The notes under the pieces: generated by a model
The model's database searches: none
What the model saw: the letters and a program-made list of their open reading frames with translations, nothing else
Told to the model about the DNA's origin: nothing
Program-made: the position numbers and the translations under genes
Source of the DNA: Coriolopsis trogii
Taxonomy: Eukaryota > Basidiomycota > Agaricomycetes > Polyporales > Polyporaceae
DNA: 64,000 nucleotides
Reading direction: 5' to 3'
NCBI GenBank assembly: GCA_020543525.1
Contig: JAHYIO010000023.1
Coordinates: forward strand, 744,001 to 808,000
In this document: positions 8,848 through 17,985 of the stretch, one piece after another
Layout: every line of letters begins with the position of its first letter
How positions within the stretch are numbered: position 1 is the first letter of the stretch

Positions 8848-11612
8848 ATGAGCGCGCCCGCATCCCCTCTGCTTGCTCTCCCTAGTATCACCGACATAAG
8901 AGAGAAGACAGAAGAACAATTCAAGGTTCGCCCATGTCTCTGGCAATGCGAAGTTGCGCAAGCTCTTCTGGAAGGGAAGGAGGATGTAGTCTGCATTTCA
9001 GGTACGGGGTCAGGCAAGACTCTTCCGTTCTGGATGCCTCTGCTCTTCAGACCCGAGGGAGTTCAAGTTGTTGTCACGCCTCTCAACATCCTTGGCACAC
9101 AAAACAAAAATCGACTAGAGGACCTTCGGCTCCCCGCAATTAGCATTACCGCAGATACAGCAACGCTGCAGAATATCAAGGTAACACAACTGTGCAGTCA
9201 GATATGTGAGTACGTCACTCATTGGTACCATAACAGGACATACTTGCTTTCAAATACCGCGTCGTCGTCGTCAATCCCGAGATGGCATTCAAAGCCGGCG
9301 GGGTCTTCGAACCTGTGTGGCGTAATTTAGCGTTCATGTCACAGGTGATTAGCGTTATATGGGATGAAGCGCACCTCATGAAGGCATGGTCGTCATTCCG
9401 ATCAGAGTTGGGGCAAGCAGGACAACTCCGTGACATGATGTGCACATCTACGAGGTTCCTGTTGGCTTTGGCAACGTTGCCAGAAAGTGAGTTGGGAGAT
9501 GTCATGGAGTTGGCAGGGATGCAACAGAAGAACGTCAAGATTGTGCGCCGATCGAACGACCGTCCGAACGTCTATCTCACCGTACGCAAGATCCAGCACC
9601 CATTGGGCACATTTCGAGACCTCAAGTTCCTTGTCCCAGAGGACTGGGTACCAGGAACCCGATTCCCGCACTTCCTGGTGTTCTTCGACAACATTGAGGA
9701 GTCGATTAAGGCAGTCAACATTCTGCGTCTGCGCCTCCCCCCGGCCTTTCGTGACCGTCTAGTCTGGTTCAATGCCGACAACACGGCTGGGTTTCGTGAA
9801 AGGGCAACAGCCGAGTTTCACAAGCATGGCCGGTTCGGTCTGTTTTGCACAGACACGTTCGGGATGGTACGTACGTGCTATGTATTTACTTGATACTCAC
9901 TCACTGTATGCTCCAACAGGGTGTGGACATCCCAGATGTGGATGTAGTGGTCCAGTGGCGCCTAGGGTCTTCGTGCTCTATGAACACCCTTTGGCAGCGG
10001 TTTGGTCGAGCGGCACATGATCCTGAGAAAGAGGCTATTGCGATCTTGTTCGCTGAGTCCAAGTACTTCGATGATGAACGTGCCGCAGCCGCAAACCGAG
10101 CGCAAAAGAGAAAAGAGAAGGAGCAGAAGAAGGCAACGGAGAGTGAGTTGAGGAAACGCAAGCAGAGAGGAGGCGGCGGCGAGAATGCAAGTGGGAGGAT
10201 GCACAAGAAGCGGAAGACACATCGGGAGGTGGGCGACTCGGAGGATGTCACGGCTGTCACAGCGCTGGCAGATAGCCGCACGCAGAACTCGCAGGTGGCT
10301 CCGTACGAAACCCGGGAGCCGGGGACCGGTGTTCTCCTGTCTGACCTCGAGAAATTGCGAGTCCATTATCGAGAGTTGTCGGGTATACAGGGCGGAAAGG
10401 GAGGACCAGGACGAGCTAGGAATGTGAAGCAGAGCACAGCCCCAGACGACGGTCTGGCGCCCGAGGTCGACAGCTTCGTGAATGCTGGGAGTCGGGAGCT
10501 TGTTCGATGCTATCGAAAGGCTTTTACGGCATATTATGAGAACGACCGCATAGGTATGCTTCCCTTAAGGTTCTCCGTTCACGGAAACTTACTTTTATTA
10601 CATAACATAGGAGGCACAATAGAGAAGGGAGCATGTCGCAGGAATAGTGCGGCCTGCCCTCGGTGTATACCATCCCCGTCACCCGTCTGCTGCTCTCTCT
10701 GCTCGCCCGACGATCCAATCTGGCGCCCTCTCTCTATGCTTGACACAAACTTGTCAGACAAGCCGACCATTCCCCGCATCTCGCAAGTGGACACCACTGC
10801 ACCGCTAACTTCAACCGATATCGCATTCCGCGATGCTCTCCACACGTACCGTCGCGAAGAGACGGTGAGGCAGTACGGTGAGGTCCACCTCTTGAACATC
10901 GGGCCAGGTGCTGTGATGGGAAACCAAGTTCTCAAACGAATCGTATACTGCGCGCGAGCCAACAAGATCCGCTCGGCGGAGCAGTTGTACCGCGAGATGA
11001 AGTGGCATTGCGTCCGCGACCTTGGAGATGGTGTCCTCCAATTGATTGATAAGTGCGTGTTTCCCGTTTCCATATTGGCCTCTTAGCTTATGTTTTGCAG
11101 GTTCTATCCAGTTTCGAATGTGGCGCAACAGGAGCTAGGACGGGAGGGACATGTCGAGGTTCCTAAGGGACCCCTAGTACGGACATGTCGGTCGTGTGGG
11201 GGAACTGGCCATATCAGTACGTGCCCCACTTCCTGTGCCCGCATACTCAACGCTTAACCCAAGATCATTCTCCTCAGGTTCAAACCGTCTTTGTCCCAAG
11301 TTCAGGTTGAAACAACATCGTGACGGGAAGGAAAACAGCTCAGTGGCCGATGTCCATCGGGACGAGTTGGATTGCGAATGCTCGGCGAGTACCTCAGATG
11401 CGCAGAATCCCTCAGCTAGTAGGGTGGACAGCTCTGCACGATGGCATTCAGGGTACGATGACTTTTGGACCTCGTCTCTGTTCAGCACTCCCACATATCG
11501 GTGTGTTGCTGCCACCCTTCCCGTTCAGAACGGTAAGCCTCACATTGAAGTCTCAACAGCTATGTCCTCAGCAGTAATCTCGACGTCTAATATTTCCTCA
11601 TCTAGTGCATGA
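8848..11612 (+). CDS. RecQ-like DEAH-box helicase of the transposon
   Basis: SF2 helicase, 829 aa in six exons: 8848-9180, 9237-9866, 9920-10553, 10611-11052, 11101-11216 and 11278-11612. Visible motifs: Walker A GTGSGKT at residues 52-58, motif II DEAH at 154-157, motif V GVDIPDVDVVVQW at 322-334 and motif VI QRFGRAA at 347-353. The last resembles the RecQ QRxGRAGR form with the second Gly changed to Ala. After the motor come a Lys/Arg-rich nuclear-signal-like stretch (about 385-430) and a long cysteine-containing tail ending in a zinc-knuckle-like CX2CX4HX6C near residue 710. No HRDC domain is recognised. Intron 3 (10554-10610, 57 bp) is in frame and stop-free, so retention is possible. It probably unwinds ends or intermediates during transposition (inference). 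Its last 73 coding bases overlap the 3' end of the opposite gene. Confidence 0.88.
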
Positions 11613-14291
11613 TCACCTTCAGCCGCTCCCCCATCCGGATCATATCCCCAGCCCTTCCGCCCCTCCTCCTGCATAAATAGCTCCTCCCCGTTGTGTACAG
11701 CATCAGGTATTAGGTATGATGATGATCGTCCGCCTATATATTCATTCGCCTGCCATCTCTTGAGGTAGTCGAGTACGACTGCAAATGTTGCACGCATATC
11801 GCGTGTGGCGTGTTTCTGTGTGAGTCCAACGAGGGCAAAATTACCCTCGAGGTTTGCGTGGCTGTTGCGGAAGATCTGAATGAGTGGCGACTCTTCAATA
11901 ATGCGTGCTTTGGTATGGTTTGAAGCGTCTCCTCCATAGGTCACCTGTGGCTGTATAGAATGCATAGTATCCTAGATTGACCATGAAGATGACGTGGAAC
12001 ATACCTTTGACAACAAATTCTGCAGCTCTAACATCCAGTCAACCGCACGGAACTCTCCAACTTTCCCGCTTGGGTTGACCAAGATGTTATAGCGGATAGC
12101 ATGACTGTGGATCCCCGTTATTGAACACATGAGTACTTTAATCAGCTCTCAGTAGTATTTGAAACTCACCGCAACCCATCCGGGTACACAAAGTACAGAG
12201 CATGCATGAATCGGAGAGTATGTGTTGCGTACTTGTGTTTCCCGCAAGCCCGGAACAAACTGACCCATGGTATCAGCAGTGTCTCTACCCGCCCAATGTC
12301 CCCCATGTTGAGGGCGAATGTAAGCTCTTCGTAAAGAAGGAGGTAATGCATGGTACGCATTGTATTCTCGCGCACTTCGTCCCGGTCTGCTTTCGGCCGA
12401 CACTCGTACTTGAAGAAATCCGCCCCCTCGCCTTCAATGTAGTTCCGTACTAGAGACGACGCGATTTCATCGATAGCTTCTATTGAAGGTTTGCTTTTCG
12501 CCCATTCGTCAAGAGATTGACCGTTCATCCGCCTCGAAACCTCGACTTGCCATGCATCTATGACGAGTACAGCGAGAACGTGGTGTATCAACTCGTGCTG
12601 CTGCCGGAACTTCGCGTGGACCAGCTTTGAGCTCTCCTTCGGTCTCAGCTTCCCAATGATTGCTCGAAAGCTCGTTGGATCTGCTGAGGTCTTTGGTGGG
12701 ACCATCAGGATGCGCCATAGAGCGTCTGCCGCAGCCATCTTGAAGTGGAAGAGGCCTGGAACGAAAACGACTGATTGCAGTCTATCGTGAGGTGTCTCTT
12801 CAACTGAGCACCACCTGCGCGCTGAGAGGACCCGCTTATACGTCCCAAGGTCGCCGTGAACTACTGTGACAAATTCCGCAAGGTCGATGACATCTTGGTG
12901 TCCGGTGCTGGGATCCCCAACGCCTGCTTGTGCGAACATGTCCTGGAGCGCTGCAATGTTTCCAGAGACCTTTGACTGATTTAGGTCCATGGTGCGTAGC
13001 GGCCTGTGCTCCAGTTTCGTGGCCGGGATGGCCTCAACGGACTCCGGGTTAGACAGGGAATCTGCATATGTTGCAAGGCCGGAGGGACCATGTTCGTAGA
13101 GGAGCTTCTTCAACACCCAGGCACGGAAACGACCACGACGGCTTAACTCTCCGGGACGATACAGGCGGTCAGGGTGCAAAGCATACAGGTGGGAAAGTGT
13201 CTTGAATGGGTCAAAAGGGCGGGGATCTGTAGCGTGGATGTTGAGCTCCGACCTGTCCCAGAGGAGACGAGAACACTGCAGGTCTTCGAGTGAGACGCCA
13301 TGCTCAAGGCGAAGCAACATTCCGGATGTGAGATGTACCAGGCCCTCGCCCGGCTTATTGACAGTTGATATCCCAACATTGAGCTGGAACTCCATGTTGT
13401 CGTATGCGTAGCTTGCCAGGAGTGTCTGACCCAGAGTCTGGATATCGTTGCGGCTCTCTATTGAGAGTGATTTGATTGCGCGGTGAATCGAGCTGAGCGA
13501 GATAGATACTCCCATTCGCGACAGTAGTTTCATGACCTTCTCGGGCGCATTGGCAGCATGGAGGAAGATTCCAATAGTACTTTGTAGAGCGTTACACGGC
13601 TGACATTGTGATAACATGAGGATGGAGACAATTGTCACCGTACGCTAGGCAGGATAATCGAGTTCAATAAACTTGGGACTGCGGTCTTAGGGCCATCATC
13701 AGGACCTACAAGCTTGATAACTTCATCGTAACTACCCTGCCTACTCCCTCGTCCTCGACCCCTCCTGAGCGTTGGCACTGATTGACCCATATCCTCATCC
13801 CAGTACTCTGCATCTGAGTCGGAACCTCCATCGACAGCACCAGTCTCCTCCATTTCGACGTCATCGTCTGTCTTCACCGGAGGCCATCGAAGTCCTCTGA
13901 GGAGGCGCTGCACGAGAGTCCAGACATCTGGCGCACTCTCTTGCATGCGCGATGCCATATCCCCAATTCGAAACTCGCGCACCTGGGCGGGCTCGGCAAA
14001 TGTAGCCGAGAAATGCCACCCATGCTCAGGTCGGGAAAGGTCGAAGACTTGCTTCGCATATTGAGTGCACATCGCATCGTGGGCCCATTCACGTGTAGCG
14101 GCAGCGGTTGCAGGGTGGTAGTACAGACTAGACAGAATACTCTTCACATTGAGAGTGAGGTCGTGGTAGACCAAGTACTCCGGGTTGTTGCGTTCCTTCG
14201 AGACCAGCAGCAGGAGAATAAGCTCAGTCAAAGTTATATTGTGCGACTCAAGATACGCGAGCATGTTGAGAAGGACTTCGCGGCGCACCAT
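11540..14291 (-). CDS. DUF6589-like protein, candidate RNase-H-fold transposase
   Basis: 855 aa in four exons: 14291-13710, 13644-12170, 12104-12005 and 11950-11540. I recognise it as like the abundant basidiomycete DUF6589 proteins, which to my knowledge have no assigned function. Family blocks: VTIVSILMLSQCQPCNALQS then GIFLHAANAPEKV near residue 200, SYAYDNMEFQLNVG near 276, VVHGDLGTYKRV near 459, FHFKMAAADALWRI, GKHKYATHTLRFMHALY, and AIRYNILVNPSGKVGEFRAV to YGGDASNH near the C-terminus. The isolated acidic residues D276 and D459 in hydrophobic-strand contexts look like RNase-H-fold catalytic aspartates (inference). As the only non-helicase gene between the repeats it is the best transposase candidate. 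The first intron (13645-13709) was chosen because it joins the conserved ILMLSQ block in frame. No membrane or secretion signal is seen. Confidence 0.85.
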
Positions 14292-14335
14292 AGCAGAACA
14301 GAAGTGGCAAGTCGTCGTGAGCAAGTATCGGAATC

Positions 14336-14542
14336 GCTACCAAACGGAGTAGCACCGGGGGCGTCTATCAACCGAGGCTCCGTTATTTACATGTGTTTGG
14401 TGCCAGCCGTCTGTGAGGGTTGAGGCCCAACACACTTATACACGTGACCTCCTCCTCTCCTGTGTCCAGCGCTTCATGACTTAGCCTGTCTCTCGCCTCA
14501 GGATTCTGGCCTCAACCCGAACGACGGATGGGCAGGAGCCTG
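14336..14542. repeat. Right terminal inverted repeat of the helicase element
   Basis: 207 bp that pair with 8568-8776, identical over the inner 101 bp (14336-14436) and ending in GGAGCCTG immediately before the duplicated target site. Confidence 0.93.
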
Positions 14543-14551
14543 AGGTCACGC
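14543..14551. repeat. 9-bp target-site duplication, right copy
   Basis: AGGTCACGC, identical to 8559-8567, directly after the right inverted repeat. Confidence 0.9.
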
Positions 14552-15070
14552 TGTCTTGGCTCGAGGCCAGGTACAAGATTTTATCTCGAGCATCGATGTT
14601 GCATCAGATCAAGGACGTAGTATGTCGATGCTGCGGTATTGGGAGTCGATACCTAACGTTGCAATGTACCTGGGAGACAGGTTGATTATTTGTAAGAGAT
14701 ACGACGTCGCGCAGGTGCACGCGCAACGTTGTGAGACGTGCATAGGTACCTATTCATCTGCAAGTGCTATTAGTCAATCTGCAGCAGCATAAGATCATGT
14801 CCCTGTCGTGACTTGCCACAACCAAAATGGCACACAGTGGTGACTTGCGCTAGATATGAACCCCGAGTCCGTATGACACAGAGGAGCAAGGTATCCATTC
14901 TAATTTCTGTGCAGACGCGGGCCTCCAAGTGAGATGTGGAGAGCGCCGGAGAGCTAGGGAAGGGCGTGGGCCGCGGGCAGGTTCTCAGAACGAAGATTCG
15001 CATTGAAGTCGTCCTCCTGCTCTTCATGGCTTTCACCAACGACCAGGTCCTCTCGTATGAAGTAAAGCTG
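14552..15070. other. Intergenic region between the two mobile elements
   Basis: 519 bp between the right target duplication of the helicase element and the left flank of the 534-bp inverted-repeat element. It is presumably native sequence of the GST cluster; no coding exon is seen. Confidence 0.5.
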
Positions 15071-15076
15071 TTCGGA

Positions 15077-15610
15077 CAGGACCCCTGAATATACTATTCG
15101 AGCTCATATCCCATTTTGACCTCAAAACGGTCATTTTCGGTGGTGGGCTCTGAGGTGAAATTCGGTTATTTTCCTATGACCTACCCTCCATGGGCCAAAA
15201 ATCGGTTAAAATCGGCATATATCGTCAAAAAAGCGCCCAAAATTCCTTCGGGCGCCTAAACTTACGCGCCGTACTACGGCCCGTAGCAGGCGCATGAGCT
15301 ACTTTTCCGGAAACTATCATGGTAATGGGCTGCATTGCACAAAGGATAAATGTCTACTAAGATGCTACTTATGCTGAGTTCTTATGCGGACTATCTGCAT
15401 CACATGAAGTCAAAGGCCCAGCGCCCGGGTTTTCGGTTATCCGGCCTGTGACCTGACCAGCTGAGGGCCGATTTCGGGGCTCTTTGGCCTGTCAGATTTG
15501 ACCGTCCAGAGCCCAATTTTCGGTGATTTGGATGTAAGTTCGCCGGCCCTACGAGCCCATTTTCGGCGGTTTGGGCCTATGAGCTCGATATAGTATATGC
15601 AGGGGTCCTG
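15077..15610. mobile_element. 534-bp non-autonomous inverted-repeat element (MITE-like)
   Basis: The ends are CAGGACCCCTG and its complement CAGGGGTCCTG. The inverted match continues inward through ATATACTAT and CGAGCTCATA with small differences. TTCGGA flanks both ends (15071-15076 and 15611-15616) as a probable 6-bp target duplication, though its exact length is ambiguous by a few bases. The interior has no coding capacity and is rich in short TCGGTTA/ATTTTCGG-like motifs. It lies upstream of GST copy 4. Confidence 0.75.
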
Positions 15611-15706
15611 TTCGGACCGAGCAGAAGCGACGCTGCATGAGCGCAAAGTCTGCCACGACTATCCCGGATATACTATAAGTAGACGGAACGTGACTAATCG
15701 GGAATG

Positions 15707-15714
15707 ATATATAG
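15707..15714 (+). promoter_or_regulatory. TATA-like box of GST copy 4
   Basis: ATATATAG about 65 bp upstream of the GST copy 4 ATG. Plausible core promoter by spacing only. Confidence 0.35.
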
Positions 15715-15778
15715 CTTGAAGCTTGCTTGAACACCGGAAGTCTCACTCGCCTTTCTCCTGTTCGCCTCAAAACTCCTG

Positions 15779-16633
15779 ATGCCGAAGCCCATCATCTTCT
15801 ACGACATTCCCTGCAAGGTGCAGGGGAAAGCCTGGTCGCCCAACACCTGGAAAACACGGTGAGAAGCCCACACACCCTGCAGCAGCCCCGAGTCATCTCA
15901 CAAGCGCGCAACGCGGCATCGTCACAGTTATATCCTGAACATCAAGGGCCTCCCATACGAGACCGTCTGGGTCGAGTTCCCTGATATCGCGCCCCTCTCC
16001 AAGAAGCTCGGCGCGCCTCCTTCCGCCCGCAACCGGGACGGCTCCCCTGTCTACACCGCGCCGTTCATCTACGACCCCAACACGGAGACGTTCGTGACAG
16101 AGTCGGCCGCAATCGCCCTCTACCTCGACAAGACGTACCCGGACACGTACCAGACGATCCCCGAAGGCACCGAGGCTCTCCACGCCGCGTTTAACCACGC
16201 GTTCAGGAGCCTGCTGCTGGGCACGGACATGCTGTCCATCATGATCCCCGCGGTGCACGACGCACTCAACCCCGCCGCCCAGCCGTACTTCCGCCAGACG
16301 CGGGAGAAGCTGCTGGGCAAGCTGGAGGACTGCGCGCCGGCGGGCAGCGAGAAACGGGCGAAGCACTGGCAGGGCGTGCAGAAGTCGTTCCACACCATCG
16401 CCGAATGGCTCAAGAACGGCGGCACGGAGAGGCAGTTCTTCGGGGGTGCGGACAGGATCTACTATGCGGATATCAACGTGGCCAGTTTCTTGGCCTGGAT
16501 CAGGGCGATATATGGTGAAGAGAGCAAAGAGTGGAAGGACGTCCTGGACTGGGACGGTGGGCGGTGGGGGAAGTTCATGGACGCGATGAAGAAGTACGAA
16601 GCCGTCGATGCTGGGACGCCGGCCAAACTCTGA
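15779..16633 (+). CDS. Etherase-like glutathione S-transferase (GSTFuA type), copy 4
   Basis: Complete GST of 261 aa on the opposite strand from the other three. Exons are 15779-15858 and 15928-16633, with a 69-bp intron at the shared position. The start MPKPIIFYDIPC is followed by WSPNTWKTR, YILNIKGLPYETVWVEFPDI, ESAAIALYLDKTYPDT and the C-terminal KKYEAVDAGTPAKL. The last block lets the missing end of copy 1 be predicted. Likely a cytosolic glutathione-dependent detoxification enzyme. The inversion relative to copies 1-3 and the two mobile elements between copies 3 and 4 suggest local rearrangement of an originally tandem cluster. Confidence 0.93.
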
Positions 16634-17137
16634 TAGTCTAACTACGGATGCATGTGAGAACCCGGAGAACCTTGATGCAAAACATCCATACTCTGATGAC
16701 CTCCACAGCCTGCCCATTTGGATCCGGATACTGTTTTGACTCGGTACCGGCGAAGGTTGACGCGCGTCTCCTCTGCACGATGTATCAGGGTATACCGCAG
16801 CTGCGTATACAGACTTCGTGTCTTCCTCATCGATGTTTGTCTGTACCGTCGCCTACGCATACAGCTTCCACGGGCCGAAAAGCCTTGTAGGACACATGGT
16901 CCGCAGCGAAGACGCTGCGCAGTGCAACGCCTTGACATCTCACACCTGCGGTAGGTCACGAGCGCTCCTGCACCTATAAAGCCCAGCGAGGACGGACCAT
17001 GCCTGGTACCTACCGTACCTGCGTTCGTATCCTCTGCCCGAGAAAACCCTCAGACCAGAGTGAGCCATAAAGTGTCCCGAAAGCCTCACAAGTCGTCAAC
17101 TCACCTAATCTCGACCTTCCAGTCAACTCAACCTCCC
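16634..17137. other. Intergenic region between GST copy 4 and the GNAT gene
   Basis: 504 bp containing the 3' flank of GST copy 4 and the promoter of the acetyltransferase. No exon, tRNA or repeat is recognised. Confidence 0.5.
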
Positions 17138-17665
17138 ATGATCATCTCCACTCCCGTCGTCCGCCTCGCCTCCAAGTCAGACATCCAAGTGCTGGCACCG
17201 CTCTTCGTCTCATCACTCGACACAAGTATCCCCGGAGTCAAGTTCTCCACTCTACCGCTATACGCACCCGACAAGGTAGCCCCAAGGCTGCTCGAGCGCC
17301 TCTTCCCACCGAGTTCCTATAAAACATACGTTCTCGAGCTCCCCACCGGGGATATCGTCGGGTACGCGAACGTAAAACCCAACGGCGGACCGAGGGGTGT
17401 CGAAGACGAACTCGACATGTTTTTTGTGAGGGCCGACCTGGGTGGACGAGGGTACGGTGGCCAGCTCATGAAAGCTATCCAAGCGGACTGGAGTAAACGC
17501 GGCCTGTGTTTGCGGGTGTTCGAGAGGAACGAACGAGCGAGACGGTTCTACGACAAGTGGGGATTCCGGCTGGTCGAGGGCGCCGAAGAGAAGGTGATGT
17601 TTAGTCTGGCCGATGGACCGAGAGAGGAGACGGCATGCTTGATGCGGTGGTCAAATACCTCGTGA
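17138..17665 (+). CDS. GNAT-family N-acetyltransferase
   Basis: Intronless, 175 aa. The start is the ATG at 17138 (MIISTPVVRLASKSDIQ); an in-frame GTG at 17060 extends upstream but has no coding look. A single GNAT fold is visible: beta-strand YVLELPTGDIVGYANVKP near residue 65, the acetyl-CoA loop VRADLGGRGYGGQLM with the R/Q-x-x-G-x-G/A signature near residue 105, then LCLRVFERNERARRFYDKWGF near residue 130. The NxxARRFYxKxGF pattern is typical of motif B in GNAT enzymes. No targeting signal is seen, so it is probably cytosolic. The substrate cannot be assigned. It converges on the kinesin gene with 320 bp between stop codons. Confidence 0.88.
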   Translation: MIISTPVVRLASKSDIQVLAPLFVSSLDTSIPGVKFSTLPLYAPDKVAPRLLERLFPPSSYKTYVLELPTGDIVGYANVKPNGGPRGVEDELDMFFVRADLGGRGYGGQLMKAIQADWSKRGLCLRVFERNERARRFYDKWGFRLVEGAEEKVMFSLADGPREETACLMRWSNTS

Positions 17666-17985
17666 ATGTGTACGAATGGTTTCAGTCATATTGATGATCT
17701 TGGGTAGGAAGGAAAGCGATGTGAGCATGCATAACACGAAAGCGAAGAAGACTAGTGCAGGGCCGATCATAGCAAGTCGTGTACAGATGGAGTATCGTAG
17801 AGGCAAGTCATGAGGTGGTGGTATGTGTGGTACATGGGCGCTCTGCGCACTTGATGCATCATCCATAGCAATAAATCTAGCATATGCAACACAGTCAAGT
17901 TACTGGCGTTGGAAGCACAGAAGACGGGGGCAGGACGGACCTTAGCAGCAGCAGCAAAGCGAGTCCGAAAGCTGACAATTAAACA

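Larger units (their letters stand above)
8568..14542. mobile_element. Helicase + DUF6589 DNA transposon with long inverted repeats
   Basis: A 5,975-bp element bounded by 207-209 bp terminal inverted repeats starting CAGGCTCCTG and flanked by a perfect 9-bp target duplication. Its two genes converge: a RecQ-like helicase (8848-11612, plus) and a DUF6589-like protein (11540-14291, minus). They fill the interior almost completely, with start codons only 71 and 44 bp inside the repeats, so the repeats must also act as promoters. Both genes are open, with intact introns and no frameshift, suggesting a recent and possibly active copy. Repeat length and target-duplication size recall Mutator-like elements, but neither protein resembles a Mutator transposase that I recognise. 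I know no established superfamily with this pair; that novelty claim is inference. Confidence 0.92.

Noticed and set aside
9845..11086. Single long open frame in the helicase gene starting inside an intron
   Set aside because: Its first codons lie in the 9867-9919 intron. The motor motifs require exon 2 joined to GVDIPD at 9920.
8568..14542. Assignment to Mutator, hAT or KDZ transposons
   Set aside because: Target-duplication length and repeat length alone suggest Mutator, but no MULE transposase, hAT C-terminal motif or KDZ Cys-rich domain is visible in either protein.
15893..16717. 274-codon minus-strand open frame over GST copy 4
   Set aside because: Shadow of a clear GST coding exon in GC-rich sequence. 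Similar Arg/Val-rich shadows occur opposite the other GST copies.
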